From Xanthostigma xanthostigma (taxonomy: Eukaryota > Arthropoda > Insecta > Raphidioptera > Raphidiidae): a DNA stretch of 64,000 nt. The position numbers and the translations under genes are program-made. Under the pieces are notes generated by a model. The model had not been told where the DNA came from and did no database searches. It saw only the letters and a list, made by a program, of their open reading frames with translations. The first letter of the stretch is position 1. Each line of letters begins with the position of its first letter. This document shows, piece after piece, positions 34,021-44,742 of the stretch. The stretch lies in NCBI GenBank assembly GCA_963575645.1, contig OY754470.1:29866501-29930500 (forward strand), written 5' to 3'.

Positions 34021-34189
34021 TTATATAATATGTCTGTAGGATTTAACGTGAGAAAGAATGAGATGGAATACATTACACAGCGTATCTAAGGAGTAAACAC
34101 ACACATACAACACTTTTTGTTACCAATATCTCGAATACGCGATTCAACAATACTTGATTTTGTATCAATTATTTCCAGTTATCGTCGAG

Positions 34190-34345
34190 TCTTGCATTTT
34201 TTTTAAAACCCGACAGACATAAATAAAAAATAAAAAATAGTTACTTCTTACACAACAGTTTTATTAGCCGATGTACATTTCGGGAGCAAACATTTATCCA
34301 TTTGGAGAAAGGTTTGCTATAGGTATGCAAAAAATGTTTGCAAGG
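34190..34345 (-). mobile_element. PLE-type fragment with GAAATGTACATC end
   Basis: The minus strand reads TTTGCTCCCGAAATGTACAT, then CGGCTAATAAAACTGTTGTG and AAGAAGTAACTATTTTTTAT. It matches 63742-63830 after the core. The upstream CTGANGA half is not recognisable here. Confidence 0.45.
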
Positions 34346-35084
34346 CAGAGGAGGATAATTTTAAAAAATTGATATTTGATCTGGAACTTGAGATAAACAA
34401 CTTGTGGTACGCGTCACTTTGACAATAACATTCCAACGATCCCGGCTATTCTCAAGTCCAAAGAGATAAAAAACCGGTCAACGAACATAAATGTTGCAAT
34501 CAGTAAAATATTGCAAGAATTTACAAATAAATGTAACTTCATTGCACAGTAATTAAGATGGAATGAATAGATAAAAGAAAACAAATTTGATGAAAATGTG
34601 TAGGTGTCGTCATTTAATAAGATGAATTGCATTGTCTATCCAATTAAAATGTTACAATAAAATTTAACTAAGTACCTACCTACAATAAATTGATTTAATT
34701 TAGAAGCAAACAAATGCTAGTGTTGAATCTCCTCGTTAGCATATAGAACAGTTCACATAATTAAAGTGTTTTATTCGTGATGACATTACGACATAATATA
34801 GCATGTACATTATTAATATTGCATACATCTTAATTGAGTAATTAAGCGTTCAGAATAGGTCTGTTTTATTTGTTTACAGTACGTAATAAATTGATGAAGA
34901 CCCAGTTCGACCCATATTCAATAAACGTCTCAGAAATATAATAGCTACTAGTACGAAACCCTCCATGTACAAACGGAGTTGGCAGTTGATCGATTTTTTT
35001 TTAAACAGAAGCTCATCCCAATTTTTATTTTCCTGAGTTTAGATACTAGTTCTGAACTTCTGATGCACATAACACATATGTGCT
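34346..35084. other. AT-rich sequence, no gene seen
   Basis: No recognised element; frames up to 72 codons without protein-like features. Confidence 0.45.
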
Positions 35085-35737
35085 CTAAAGCATATCGCGT
35101 CCTTGGATTTCGATTCGTAATATGAAAGACTTTAAAAATATTGATGCCATGATATTATTGTTTAGGTCATTAGTTTTATCAATATTGGAATACTGTTCTG
35201 TTGTTACGTTGTATGGTCTCCGCATTATGCGGTGTATATTGATATATGATCGAAAATGACCAGAGAAAGTTTTTTAAAATTTCTATATTTAAAAAAATTT
35301 GGTAATTACCCTGAGCAAGGCTTTCCCTATACTATCCTTCTATCTAAATTTAATTCCAAGCTCCTGTCTGTCCGTCGTAAAAATTTTGCTATTACATTCC
35401 TATTTAAAATTATTCACAACTACGTCGATGATCCGCATCTTCTTAGTCCTTATCCCTTTCAATGCAACATCCTTAAGAACCCGTAAAACTCCCACGTTTA
35501 TCTTCCTTTCCCAAAAACGTCCCAAATGGCAAGCTTCCCTCTGCTTAATATGTGCACTTCTGCCAATGAATTAAATATTGATATTTTTTGTGCTACATTA
35601 AAACAATTAATGAATTATTTACTGTGGTTGTCGTCTTTCAATTGGGATTATTATTTTGTTTATTTTGTACACTGTTTGGAACTTCCTGTTCCGTTGTGTT
35701 TATTGTTCTAAATAAATAAATAAATAAATAAAATAAA
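35085..35737 (+). pseudogene. LINE ORF2 C-terminal fragment with (AAAT)n tail
   Basis: Translation in shifting frames gives the region after the RT domain of a CR1/Jockey-type ORF2: RSLVLSILEYC near 35168-35200, then IENDQRKF, and SKLLSVRRKNFAITFLFKI (35357-35412) in the frame starting at 35256. At least two frameshifts and a stop break it. The 3' end carries AAATAAATAAATAAATAAA (35710-35735), a typical LINE tail. 5'-truncated. The protein differs from the LINE at 13235-17085, so it is another family; a relative lies at 43078-43250. Confidence 0.7.
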
Positions 35738-36942
35738 TTAACAGTCATAAAGTCGTCCATAAGAAATAAATTCTATATATCTTTACGAGTATTCTTCGCG
35801 TTCAACAATTATTTAATTGTTTAGTAGTTTTAATTTAGTAAAAAAAAACCGCATATGTGCTGGTAGGTTATGTATCTAGTGCGTGAATTGTTTTATGACG
35901 CAGTGCGACATTATGGTGAAACGAGAGCCTTGCGTGTTTTAACAGTCATACAAATTATAAATTAAGAACGTTCATACCTCCTTCAAAATAGCTGCATAAT
36001 AAATATACTTGATTCCTTGGTGTTTCGGTCAGTTGCATTCATTTGGGTTATTTAAGGAAACTACACCTGCTTTGTGTTGCTGTGCTATCTCTGTTCATCT
36101 TATAGAATTAAATGGTAACTGGCAGGTTGCTTTTTTAATCCTATTTTGTACGAGGGTGTGCCAAATAACATTTTATTTATTGTCTAAGCTTTGGAAACAG
36201 GGGATAAGTCCAAAGTGCGGGGTTATAAAAAAAATCAAATCATTCATTCTTTAGAAAAATCATAGTAAAAAAAAATATTTAAATAAAATTTTCTTTATAT
36301 TTCGTTTACTCATTGTTCCAGTATAAATAGAACGAAGTAATTAATTATATTTGACATTGAACGTTAAATATATTTTGTCGACAAAGGTAATTAAAAATAT
36401 CGTCGAAAAAAACGAACAAAAAAATGCCGCTGAGAAGATGATCTTTTTTGATTCGCAGCAAAGTACTTCCACCTTCAACCTAGGTCAGACTTTTTTGTTG
36501 CTTCTCACTTATTTAATTAGGTCTTCATTTCTTTTACACATCATGAAACTCAATAACTTTATTTTTTGCAGTGGCGTACCGTAAACAAGCATTTTTCCAT
36601 AGGTATATTTTTTTTGTATATGTAAAAATCTAAAAGTTTGATACTCCCTAAATTTCCAAACCTCAGAATTTTAAATAAAATCGCAATTTCGTAAACTATC
36701 CTTATTTGGAAGAAAATTGATAAAACAAAAAAAAATCTTTAAGAAATCCGCTAAACACACTAAATTTTAAATTTTATTTTCTTCCATTGAACGAATCAGC
36801 CAAGCAGCCAGGTTTTTATATACGGATGGACAGCCAGATCTATGTTCAGGAAACAGTAAACGCCTAGTTCCTTCGAAATTTCAAACTTAATTTTTTTGCC
36901 ATTAAAGGACTGCCTACTCAATTGAAAATAAATAACCAGTCA
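35738..36942. other. AT-rich sequence, no gene seen
   Basis: About 1.2 kb with no element recognised. Frames of 77 and 81 codons (36009 and 36351) are unremarkable. Confidence 0.4.
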
Positions 36943-37126
36943 TGTGCGAGCCGAACTCGCTTGAAGAGGGGTCCGTATTCCGTATGTAAAGACTCAGGAT
37001 TTTCGTTTAGGTTTCCCTGTAAACTATAAGTAAAGTCCCATATTCCTATTTAACAAAATTTTATGCTCGGTTTTCTTATATTTTCTTTAATGTCTACTAA
37101 ACTATGCATATTAAAATTATTAAAAA

Positions 37127-37830
37127 AATACATTTTAAAATCTTCTTGGTTTCTGGACTTGTATGCCGTGGCCATTGGTATTTCTACCTGACGTTTCGTC
37201 TACAACTGCGCTAGACATTATCAAAGGCGATGTGGTAGCGGGCGAAGTGTCCTTCTAGGCTGCTCACAGGTAATTGTTTCGACAAATGTGATACTTCCGT
37301 ATTTTATAGTCAGCGTGCTCGTGTTCTCTATTCGGTCGTAGAATGCTCTTCTGTGATTGGTCGTTCCATACAGTGGGTTGGTATTGCACAGTGCTGGTGT
37401 CCAGGTTTTACTTAGATTCAAACCTTCATCTTTGCGGTTGAAATTATTTGTGTGTTTGTGTATTTCTATGGCCTCTCTGTATATACGTGGGTAGTAACTC
37501 GATGTTCTGTCTATAACTTTGGTTTCTTCAAAAAGGATCTTATGGTTGTCTAGAGTCAACGTATGCTCGGCTATTGTAGATTTTGCAGTCTTAAAGACAC
37601 GCATAACAGAACACAAGAGAAGCTGTAGACTGGGACACATCGAAAAATCTGCAATAGCCGAGCATACGTTGACTCTAGACAACCATAAAATCCTTTTAAT
37701 AATGTCTACCGCAGTTATAGACGAAACTTCAGATAGAAATACTAATGGACCGCGGCATACAAGCCCGGAAACCACGAAGATTTGGATCAGCACCGGCTTT
37801 GAAAACCTACATACTTGGATAATACATTTT
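37127..37830 (-). mobile_element. Penelope-like element, 3' part with inverted arm
   Basis: AATACATTTT flanks the insert exactly (37127-37136 and 37821-37830). The minus strand carries the end of a PLE open frame and its 3' UTR. From about 37640 onward the plus strand repeats part of the same sequence in inverse orientation, with a deletion that joins the coding part directly to the 3' UTR core. The UTR has TTGATAA, T, stem GTCTA/TAGAC, GAAACGTC (37189-37228 minus), a hammerhead-like layout with two substitutions. The right arm has the same stem at 37701-37732. Confidence 0.85.
37221..37650 (-). pseudogene. Penelope-type GIY-YIG endonuclease C-terminus
   Basis: Within a 190-codon minus-strand frame (37793-37221), residues 75-136 read AEHTLTLDNHKILFEETKV, then YYPRIYREAIEIHKH, NNFNRKDEGLNLSKTWTPAL. 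This is the C-terminal half of the GIY-YIG endonuclease of Penelope-like retroelements: an invariant His region, REAIEI with the catalytic Glu, and the LS-x-W-x-P end. In a full element it follows the RT domain and makes the nick for insertion. Here the RT and the GIY and YIG motifs are missing; the upstream 50 or so codons are antisense of the inverted arm. The stop is at 37221. Confidence 0.85.
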
Positions 37831-38117
37831 TATTTCTCGTAATGAATACTTTCATTGGATACGTACCCAAAATTTACCCTTAAAATCGAAATTTATTTAT
37901 TTACGCTATATTCCGTCATTGGGTCATCTATCTCTATATTTGTACCATATTTCAATTTTTTCAATCTAGTAGATTCGAAAAAAATAGGTAGTAATCCTAG
38001 AAGGGCTCCGTTTTTTCAACGGATGTACGGAACCCTAAAATATAAATGAATTGGTTTTATTTCAAAATATAAAATATCGTTTGTAGAATAATTAAAAAAT
38101 AATAACAATCGATGATG

Positions 38118-38710
38118 TAGGGTAGGACGGGGGAATGGCGTTCACTTAAGGAAAACATGGTGTATTTTTTAAATTATTTATTTTAAATCAAAATTAAGAA
38201 GAGTAACAAATTTTTTAATTATCGAGTAATCAACAATTGAACAACAAAAGCATATATCTTTCACCTACTAGTAGTAGGGAAACATTATTAAAAAAACATG
38301 TTTGAGCGGCATTGCCCCTCACTTTGGGTAATGCCACTCAGGGTCTCATAAAGAAGTGTACCCAATCCAATCCGGCTGTTTTGCTGCTTTGACCAAAATT
38401 GTTTTTGATATTGTTGCGCTCAGCAAATTTATAAACAAGTTTACGCAAATCGGCAACACTGAGTCCATAGTATAGCGAGCCCAGCAGCTTAACTTGTTCA
38501 GCACCTAATTAAAAATTAGATCAGTGCGGCCGCAAACGAAGAAACGCTCTTCACGGTTGCATGACGCGAGCTGACTGTCCGTTTGCATCGCTGTCTTTTA
38601 GAGGCCCCCTCCCCTCGCGCTTCACGTGACGTGTTGCTACGTTCCTTTTTGACAGAGTTACAGAGGTGAGCGCCATTACCCAGTGAGCGCCATTCCCCCC
38701 CCCTCCGCTA
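38118..38710. mobile_element. TA-flanked pogo-like element with transposase remnant
   Basis: TA at 38118-38119 and 38709-38710 flanks ends of the form GGGTAGGACGGGGGAATGG (left) and GCGGAGGGGGGGGAATGG (right, inverted), each followed by CGYTCAC. A GGTAATGGC motif also recurs inside both ends. About 590 bp with a coding remnant on the minus strand. TIR, TA duplication and protein remnant together support a pogo/Tigger-type derivative. Confidence 0.7.
38338..38508 (-). pseudogene. pogo/Tigger-like transposase fragment
   Basis: A 56-codon open stretch reads AEQVKLLGSLYYGLSVADLR, then KLVYKFAERNN and SSKTAGLDWVHFFMR. It resembles the CENP-B-type DNA-binding segment of pogo-family transposases, where a YG-L---D-RKL-Y-FAE pattern is followed by K-AG-DW---F--R. 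It ends at a stop (38338-38340). No DDE catalytic domain is present. Identification is by motif pattern, so moderate confidence. Confidence 0.6.
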
Positions 38711-39151
38711 CTAAAATAAACATTATGTTTTCCAAATAGGAATACAGTAATTTTATTGGTGTTTTGCTGTAGATTATTTCAGTAATAATTCATGCCTGCC
38801 ACTGCCGTCGTGTTTTTAATTGATGTATATTATTTACATTCATAAAAACGAGTACAGCATCAACGCACTTTTAATGAAAGTATAATATTGAATCACAACG
38901 AAGGTCAATCATCTGAACATCTTCATGATTTCATATCGCATTGATCCTTCAAACAACATTTACTTTAATAACACATAACAGTTCTAATTGCTACAAATTA
39001 GATATTAACTCATTACTAATCAACCTTAAACTAGACATGTCTTCATAAGTACTTGAAAATGATTAATGTAAACAACACAGCAATCAAAGTATTTTGAATT
39101 TATGATCAATGACAATTCACCATCCTATGTCATCAAAATTCCAAAAAATAG
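38711..39151. other. AT-rich sequence, no gene seen
   Basis: No recognised element. Confidence 0.45.
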
Positions 39152-39251
39152 TATATTACACCACAAGGACCGAAAGTTTGATATCCTTGCACTGCCCTCG
39201 GGTAGTGCGTAGTGCAAGAGTATCAAACTTTCGGCCAGTGTGGTGTATATT
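39152..39251. repeat. Compact 100-bp hairpin
   Basis: Arms of about 45 bp (ATTACACCACAAGGACCGAA... with TTCGGCCAGTGTGGTGTATA) pair with few mismatches around a short loop (about 39190-39210) that itself contains CACTGCCCTCGGGTAGTGC. Size and shape overlap those of pre-miRNA hairpins. A small palindromic MITE is the main alternative. Confidence 0.7.
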
Positions 39252-39647
39252 ATTTTTCTCGGTCGTAAGTTTGCTTATTAAATCATTAGTTAATTAATTT
39301 CTTATTAATTACATAAAAACACAGATAAATTCCAAGCAAGCAGCTTTGGGATTGTACGTAAAAACACGAATGACAACTGTTTGTGACTATTAGCTAAAAT
39401 GTAATGGGGTTGCTATGGAAACGACATGATTTTTTCTTTGCTGCCGCCCGAATGAACGTACTTCCTGCACCAGTGCGTGTAATCTCACCAATGCGTAAAT
39501 GTTAGACTTTCTGCCTTACAATTGATGCCGAAAGTATGATCGAGATTTGAAGAAAAAGTATTTTTTCGTGATTTTTCACCTGTAATAATACAGTTAAACT
39601 TGTTGTTAGCCACTGTTCCATGGAAATGGTAAAAGAACTTTGCTTAG
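39252..39647. other. AT-rich sequence, no gene seen
   Basis: No recognised element. Confidence 0.45.
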
Positions 39648-40118
39648 ATAAAAACAGGGATTGAAGGAGATTTATTTGGTTGAGGAACAATTATTGAAAA
39701 ATAAGCTTTACCAAAGTATCGTTTGTGGCCAACGTTTCGAAAAATATATTTTCATCATCAGGGCCTCAATGCAAGTTGAGATGGTAAATTGTGCAAATTA
39801 TTGTAATATACATAGTACCTACCTACAATAATTATTTTCACATTGGACAGAACATTTTTATTAAAAAACCGTTTTATGATATTTTTAAATTTAAAAACTG
39901 TTGAAATTCATAATAAATGATCATGTATATTACAATAATTTGCACAATTTACCATCTCAACTTGCATTGAGGCCCTGAAGATGAAAATATATTTTTCGAA
40001 ACGTTGGCCACAAGCGATACTTCGGTAAAGATTATTTTTCAATTGTTCCTCAACCAAATTAAATCTCCTTCAATACATATTTTTGGAACAAAACTTCTAC
40101 TAACAATAAAACCAGGGA
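39648..40118. mobile_element. Fold-back PLE-type element D with 13-bp TSD
   Basis: ATAAAAACAGGGA (39648-39660) and ATAAAACCAGGGA (40106-40118) flank a palindrome. Both arms keep intact cores: left (minus, 39734-39761) CTGATGA, T, stem, GAAACGTTGGCC; right (plus, 39975-40002) CTGAAGA, T, stem, GAAACGTTGGCC. The stem is GAAAATATATTTTTC. An asymmetric tail ACAAAACTTCTACTAA follows the right arm, as in element E. Confidence 0.88.
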
Positions 40119-40726
40119 ATTATTTCCTGTTTGTAATAGATATCAAATTGCATGGATTATTGAAAAATACCAATTTTTAAAAACACCTGTTATCTGCTGT
40201 GAATGTGCAAGAACAGTACGACAATTAAAAGAATCAATTACTTAATAGATTACATCTATTCATAGAACCTTACTGTAATAATGGACGTAATAAAGAAAAT
40301 GAAAGTGATGAACATTCAACTTTACAGAGAGTGAGTCGCATAATATCTATCTAAGATTCAAATGTTACAGTCGTTAAATTAAATAGTTAAAAAAATAATG
40401 AACTACTGAAAGAAAGGACACTGATCGGTACTACCCCTAAATAGATTTTAATTTACGATCGTAAAAATCATTCAAATTCGAATAATATGCGAAAATGTTG
40501 AAAGCTGACCAAGGAGGATTGAACATAGCTAAAACTTTGCGTCACTGCTGAGACATTTTAGCAGCAATCCAGCGAGGGTGGGAAAGTGATGATGTTTATG
40601 CGTAAAAAATAAAATAATTGCTAAAATTTTGCTCTGTTTATATTTTTATTTTGCGAGAAAATTTTCAAACCTACCGTTTCTGCAAAAAAAAAATAGCTAC
40701 TCTACCCTCCTGAAAGGCGTAAAGAG
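40119..40726. other. AT-rich sequence, no gene seen
   Basis: No recognised element. Confidence 0.45.
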
Positions 40727-41043
40727 AATCATAATCTAATCTTTGATTAACGTCTGAATAGAACTTTTCAAATAAATAAAATTGTCGACCAATTTTTTTC
40801 AGACAATATATTGACAAAAATAAAATATTATAAATCAATAAAACAATATATGACTTTTGATCTGGGTTTAGATCTTCTTCAGAAATATCTAAAAATATAA
40901 AAATAGATATTTCTGAAGAAGATCTAAACCCAAATCGAAACGTTATATATTGTTTTATTGATTTATAATATTTTATTTTTGTCAGTATAGGTATTGTCTG
41001 AAAAAAATTGGTCGACAATTTTATTTATTTCAATCATAATCTA
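40727..41043. mobile_element. Fold-back PLE-type element F with 12-bp TSD
   Basis: Exact duplication AATCATAATCTA (40727-40738 and 41032-41043) around 293 bp. The right arm has an intact core: CTGAAGA, A, stem GATCT...AAATC, GAAAC (40913-40941). In the left arm the stem pairs perfectly (GATCT/AGATC) but GAAAC has become AAAAG. Relatives: 49134-49267 and a fragment at 43505-43570. Confidence 0.88.
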
Positions 41044-41057
41044 GAAAATCAGAGAAT

Positions 41058-41430
41058 CTTTTTAAATATTGAAACATGCTTTTATTTAAATGCTCTAAAA
41101 AGAAGAAAATAAACTTAAAATTACACCAAACCCAACCAGTTATCACATTATACAATTTATACGATATAAAAGCTTGTCGCGAGATTTTTCTGTGTAAATA
41201 AACAAGAATAATTTGAATATGTTACTTGATCTTGGAACAAGTAATTCTAAGAAAAAATGTATGTAGTACATACTTCATAAAATAAAACACAGGAAAATCT
41301 CGCGGCAAGCTTTCATATCGTACCTATAAATTGTATAATGTAATAAATGGTTGGGTTTGATTTAGTTTAAAGTTTATTTTCTTCTTCTTAGAGCATTTAA
41401 ATAGAAGCTTGTTTTCAAAAATGTTTTTTT
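41058..41430. mobile_element. Fold-back element without a PLE-type core
   Basis: GAAACATGCTTTTATTTAAA at 41071 and the following arm to about 41205 return inverted from 41290 to 41416. Arms carry TTGTCGCGAGATTTTYCTGTG. No hammerhead-like motif, coding sequence or clear TSD. Confidence 0.75.
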
Positions 41431-41799
41431 ATTATTATTTTTAATAAACTTCTTTTTATTATGTAACTTTCAGTTAAAATAATATTGAATTATACAGCAG
41501 GCTTACATTTTCCACAAATCTGCATGTAAATATAGCTGCAGTCAAAATAAAATTGATACAAAATGATTGATGTGATGTGTGAAAGTATTTGTAAAAGGCA
41601 AACTAAAATAATCTGTATTTGATATACACAATACGTAACATTACAATCACGTTGTGTACCAACAATCATAGAGAGAACTGCAGACCCACATAAGTGTCAA
41701 AGTGTTATTTAAAAGTTGCACAAAAATACTAAAATAATTCCTAATACGCATAGAACTTTCTATTCTAAATATATGTTTCGAAATTTTTCAAAGGGTTAC
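41431..41799. other. AT-rich sequence, no gene seen
   Basis: No recognised element. Confidence 0.45.
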
Positions 41800-42304
41800 T
41801 TTTTTATAAGGGTTACCTCTTTATAAGGAATCTCAAGGGACCAAGCATTTTCTTCGTTATAAAGAGTTTTCGTTACATGGAGGGAAGAAAGAAAAATAAC
41901 CAAATTTCACCTAATTAATTTATTCCAAACACATATAATCTGTTAACTTTGCCTGACGTTTTTTGCTATGCCAATATTTGTTTAGTATTTTATTAAGTAT
42001 CTTATGCATGTCTTAAGATGTGGTGGAATCATCTTCATTAACAATAGGAATTTTTCGATAAGTTTGGCGGCATCGAGTACTTGTTGAATAGTTAGTGATG
42101 ATTCAGAATCGTCCTCTTTACGTCTGTAAATATTTGCTGACGCCTAAATATGAGCATATTTCTTCGTAATAGAGAATGGCTGTTGCGCTATAAAGAGGGT
42201 ATTAATGTATGGGTTTTAAGGTAAACCAACCAAACTGTAAAGATTTCTACGTTATAGGGAGTTTTTCGTTATAACGAAGGACGTTATAAAGAGGTTACAC
42301 TGTA
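41800..42304. mobile_element. TA-flanked MITE, CTCTTTATAACG family (copy 2)
   Basis: The right end is intact: CGTTATAAAGAGGTTACACTG ends at 42302, followed by TA. The left end is eroded (GGGTTACCTCTTTATAAGG near 41812). The interior matches copy 1 (GAGGGAAGAAAGAAAAATAA, CTTCGTAATAGAGAATGGC). The right edge sits inside the start of a Helitron-like repeat. Confidence 0.75.
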
Positions 42305-42969
42305 TTATAAAGATGTAAAGAAGGAGATTTATTTGGTTGAGGAACAATTGAAAAATAAGCTTTACCACAGTATCGCTTGTGGCCAATGTTTAGAAAAATA
42401 TATTTTCATCATCAGGGCCTCAATGCAAGTTGTGATGGTAAATTGAGGCCCTGATGAAGAAAATATATTTTTCGAAACGTTGGCCACAAGCGATACTCTG
42501 GTAAAGCTTATTTTTCAATTGTTCCTCAACCAAATAAATCTCCTTCAATACATATTTTGGGAACAAAACTTCTACTAATAAAGATGTACAGTTTGTAAGT
42601 TTGGATGTAGCAGGAAATCTCCGAAACTACTCATCCGATTACATTTTTTTTTCACTAATATTTAGAATGGACCTTCAGGATTGACATAGGGTATATTTAT
42701 TCTAAATATTGGTGAAAAAAAAACGAAAAGCGTTTTTATTTTAGGGTCATAGGCTATATATTATATAGCCTATGACCCTATGTCAATCCTGAAGGTCCAT
42801 TCTAAATATTGGTGAAAAAAAAATTGAAAATCGTTTTTATTTTAACGCCATCATATTATGATGGCGTTAAAATAAAAACGCTTTTACGTGGATTTAAATT
42901 TTGCAGCGTAAGTCGACGAAAAAACTGTAACAATCTACAAATTCGTGCAAAGCCGGACCGGGCCACTAG
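42303..42969 (+). mobile_element. Helitron-like repeat with nested palindromes and PLE E inside
   Basis: The start TATTATAAAGATGTA is interrupted by element E and resumes AGTTTGTAAGTTTGGATG (42590). The end is GACCGGGCCACTAGT, with CTAG at 42966-42969. The middle has rearranged into two hairpins: TAGGGTCATAGGCTATATA with its inverse (about 42732-42785) and AACGCCATCATATTATGATG (42842). TAGAATGGACCTTCAGGA occurs at 42662 and, inverted, near 42788. Confidence 0.65.
42307..42588. mobile_element. Fold-back PLE-type element E with 11-bp TSD
   Basis: ATAAAGATGTA flanks it exactly (42307-42317 and 42578-42588); the duplicated bases are the 5' end of the Helitron-like host. 260 bp, a shortened version of element D with most of the loop lost. 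The right core is intact (CTGATGA, A, stem GAAAATATATTTTTC, GAAAC at 42451-42478); the left core reads TAAAC instead of GAAAC. Confidence 0.88.
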
Positions 42970-43077
42970 TTAGTTTAGATAATCGTCAAATATTTTGCAA
43001 TCCTTGATCGACAATAAGGGTGAGGTGTTACGTGTTTGTATAGTTCTTCAATGAGTGGACCAATTTTGGTACGGTTT

Positions 43078-43250
43078 TCTCTATACGTCCCAAATGGCTA
43101 ACTCCCCTCTATTTTGTATGTGTAATTCTGCTAATGAAATTGATATTTCTTGGGCATCGTTAAATGAAGTGAAAAATCATTTATTTTGATTGTATTTATT
43201 CAATTGGGATTATTTATTTTGTTTTTTTTTATCGGATTTGTTTTGTTTTT
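43078..43250 (+). pseudogene. LINE 3' fragment, relative of 35085-35737
   Basis: CGTCCCAAATGGC at 43087 and CAATTGGGATTATTTATTTTG (from 43200) match the 3' part of the fragment at 35517-35660. Only the end is kept and no frame is open. Confidence 0.55.
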
Positions 43251-43504
43251 TTTTTAATTTCTAATTTCTCTTAAATTAAAAAAAAAAACAAAAAGGATGT
43301 TTGTGTGTGTGTGCCACGCTGTAAAAATAAAACTCTCTCACTCACGATCACTTGCTATACTTAAAACTAAAATTTACAGCTACCGTGCTTGTTAATAGTT
43401 AATAGCGTTTTATCTACATCCTTTTAAAATTACTGCGACTAAAAAAATTTTACATCAAACAAGAAATTGCCGACAGCAGTCCTGTAGCTATTTTATATTT
43501 ATTT

Positions 43505-43570
43505 TATATAGGTATTCAATAAATAAAATTATCGACCAATTTTTCAGACAATATATTAACAAAAAATATA
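43505..43570. mobile_element. Arm fragment of element-F family
   Basis: TTCAATAAATAAAATTATCG, then ACCAATTTTTCAGACAATAT matches the outer arm of the PLE-type element at 40739-41031. Confidence 0.45.
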
Positions 43571-44421
43571 TAATTAATACATTAACGTTTCAAATATTAT
43601 AGGTATACAAAAAACATTACTTATCAAAATTTGACGTTACAATTTTAAGTGAATGCCATTCTTTTAAGTGTTTATTTTACAATTCTGGAGATATAAATCC
43701 ATTAATGCTTTTTGAAGGATACTTACTATTGTTTTTGTTAATTTACTGCCTCAGTCACCTTCGATTTTTTTCAACAGAGCACAATTGACCATAAAAATGA
43801 CATTTGAATGCTACTATAAAGAATCTGACAGCAATCTTTAAAAAGTGACAGTTTCATATGTGGGCAGACAAATTGAATTTAGCCTCTTCATCGCTTGAAA
43901 TCAATTAATCACTTCATTCAAAATCATTGTTTTTAGTCAACCATTCAGGTTTGTTGATACATTTTAAATGACTTTCTTGACGTTACGTACTTTTGCAATA
44001 AGTTTTATTTGAAATAGGTCAACAAAAACAAATTACTGTTTCATGATACTTAAGTCTGTCGCACACGAACAAAAAATATCAAGGTTTACGTTCTGATTTC
44101 AGACAATCTCATCTGCAATTTATTGTAACGCATTTTAATGTTTGAGAAAATCATTTGTAATACATTTACCTTGAGTTGCAGTCATACGTTTCTTCATGTA
44201 AAGACAATGACGTCAATTTGTTATGGATGCAGTAAGCCGAGAGAATATGAGGGAATTTTATGCGGAGAGCCCGGACATGAACAATTTAGGGTGTTTTTTT
44301 ATATTCGATCCCATTAGTTAATGTTATTGCGTGGGACTTAAAGAAATTCTCCCAAAATTTCAGCTTCCTACATCAAACCTGTGAACGGCGCAAGCCGTTT
44401 GTTTCCCAATTAATTAACATT
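43571..44421. other. AT-rich sequence, no gene seen
   Basis: No recognised element or coding sequence. Confidence 0.4.
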
Positions 44422-44742
44422 GGAAAAACGACGTTTTTACTCAAACATGGACAGCTGACAGATTTTTTTAAATTTTTGTATAGCAGCATTTTGTAGAGAA
44501 TTAAATTTCCCACCAAAAAGGTCTTTAGTACAAAATCCGTGAATTCATTATTTTCAAAATAAATAAATGAAATTCGATTTTTATGAAAATGTTTAAACGA
44601 ACATATCTTTGAAAATAATGAACTCTCGGATTTAATACCTTTTTTGTGGGAAATTTAATTCTCTACAAAATGGCTTTATCAAAAATTTTAAAAAATGTTT
44701 TTTGCTAGCTATCCATATTTAAGTAAAAACGTCGTTTTTTCC
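44422..44742. mobile_element. Fold-back element (GGAAAAACGACG ends)
   Basis: Ends GGAAAAACGACGTTTTTACT and the inverse; arms of about 135 bp also share TTTGTAGAGAATTAAATTTC. No core motif and no coding sequence. Inverted arms are moderately diverged. Confidence 0.75.

Larger units (their letters stand above)
36943..38040 (+). mobile_element. GGTTCCG-type interspersed repeat, split by a PLE
   Basis: The 5' part (36943-37136) begins TGTGCGAGCCGAACTCGC and holds GATTTTCGTTTAGG and AAACTATGCAT. The 3' part (37831-38040) ends AGAAGGGCTCCGTTTTTTC, then GTACGGAACCCTAAAA. Both parts are continuous in the related copy at 61111-61910. The AGGGTTCCG...CGGAACCCTAAAA end is very common in insect genomes, notably Lepidoptera; class not assigned. 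The PLE insertion lies at 37137-37820. Confidence 0.65.

Noticed and set aside
37519..37842. Separate 107-codon plus-strand gene
   Set aside because: It is the inverted arm of the Penelope insertion; only a short AEHTLTLDNHKIL segment is meaningful.
40671..41018. 115-codon minus-strand frame
   Set aside because: Runs through a PLE-type palindrome; no protein features.
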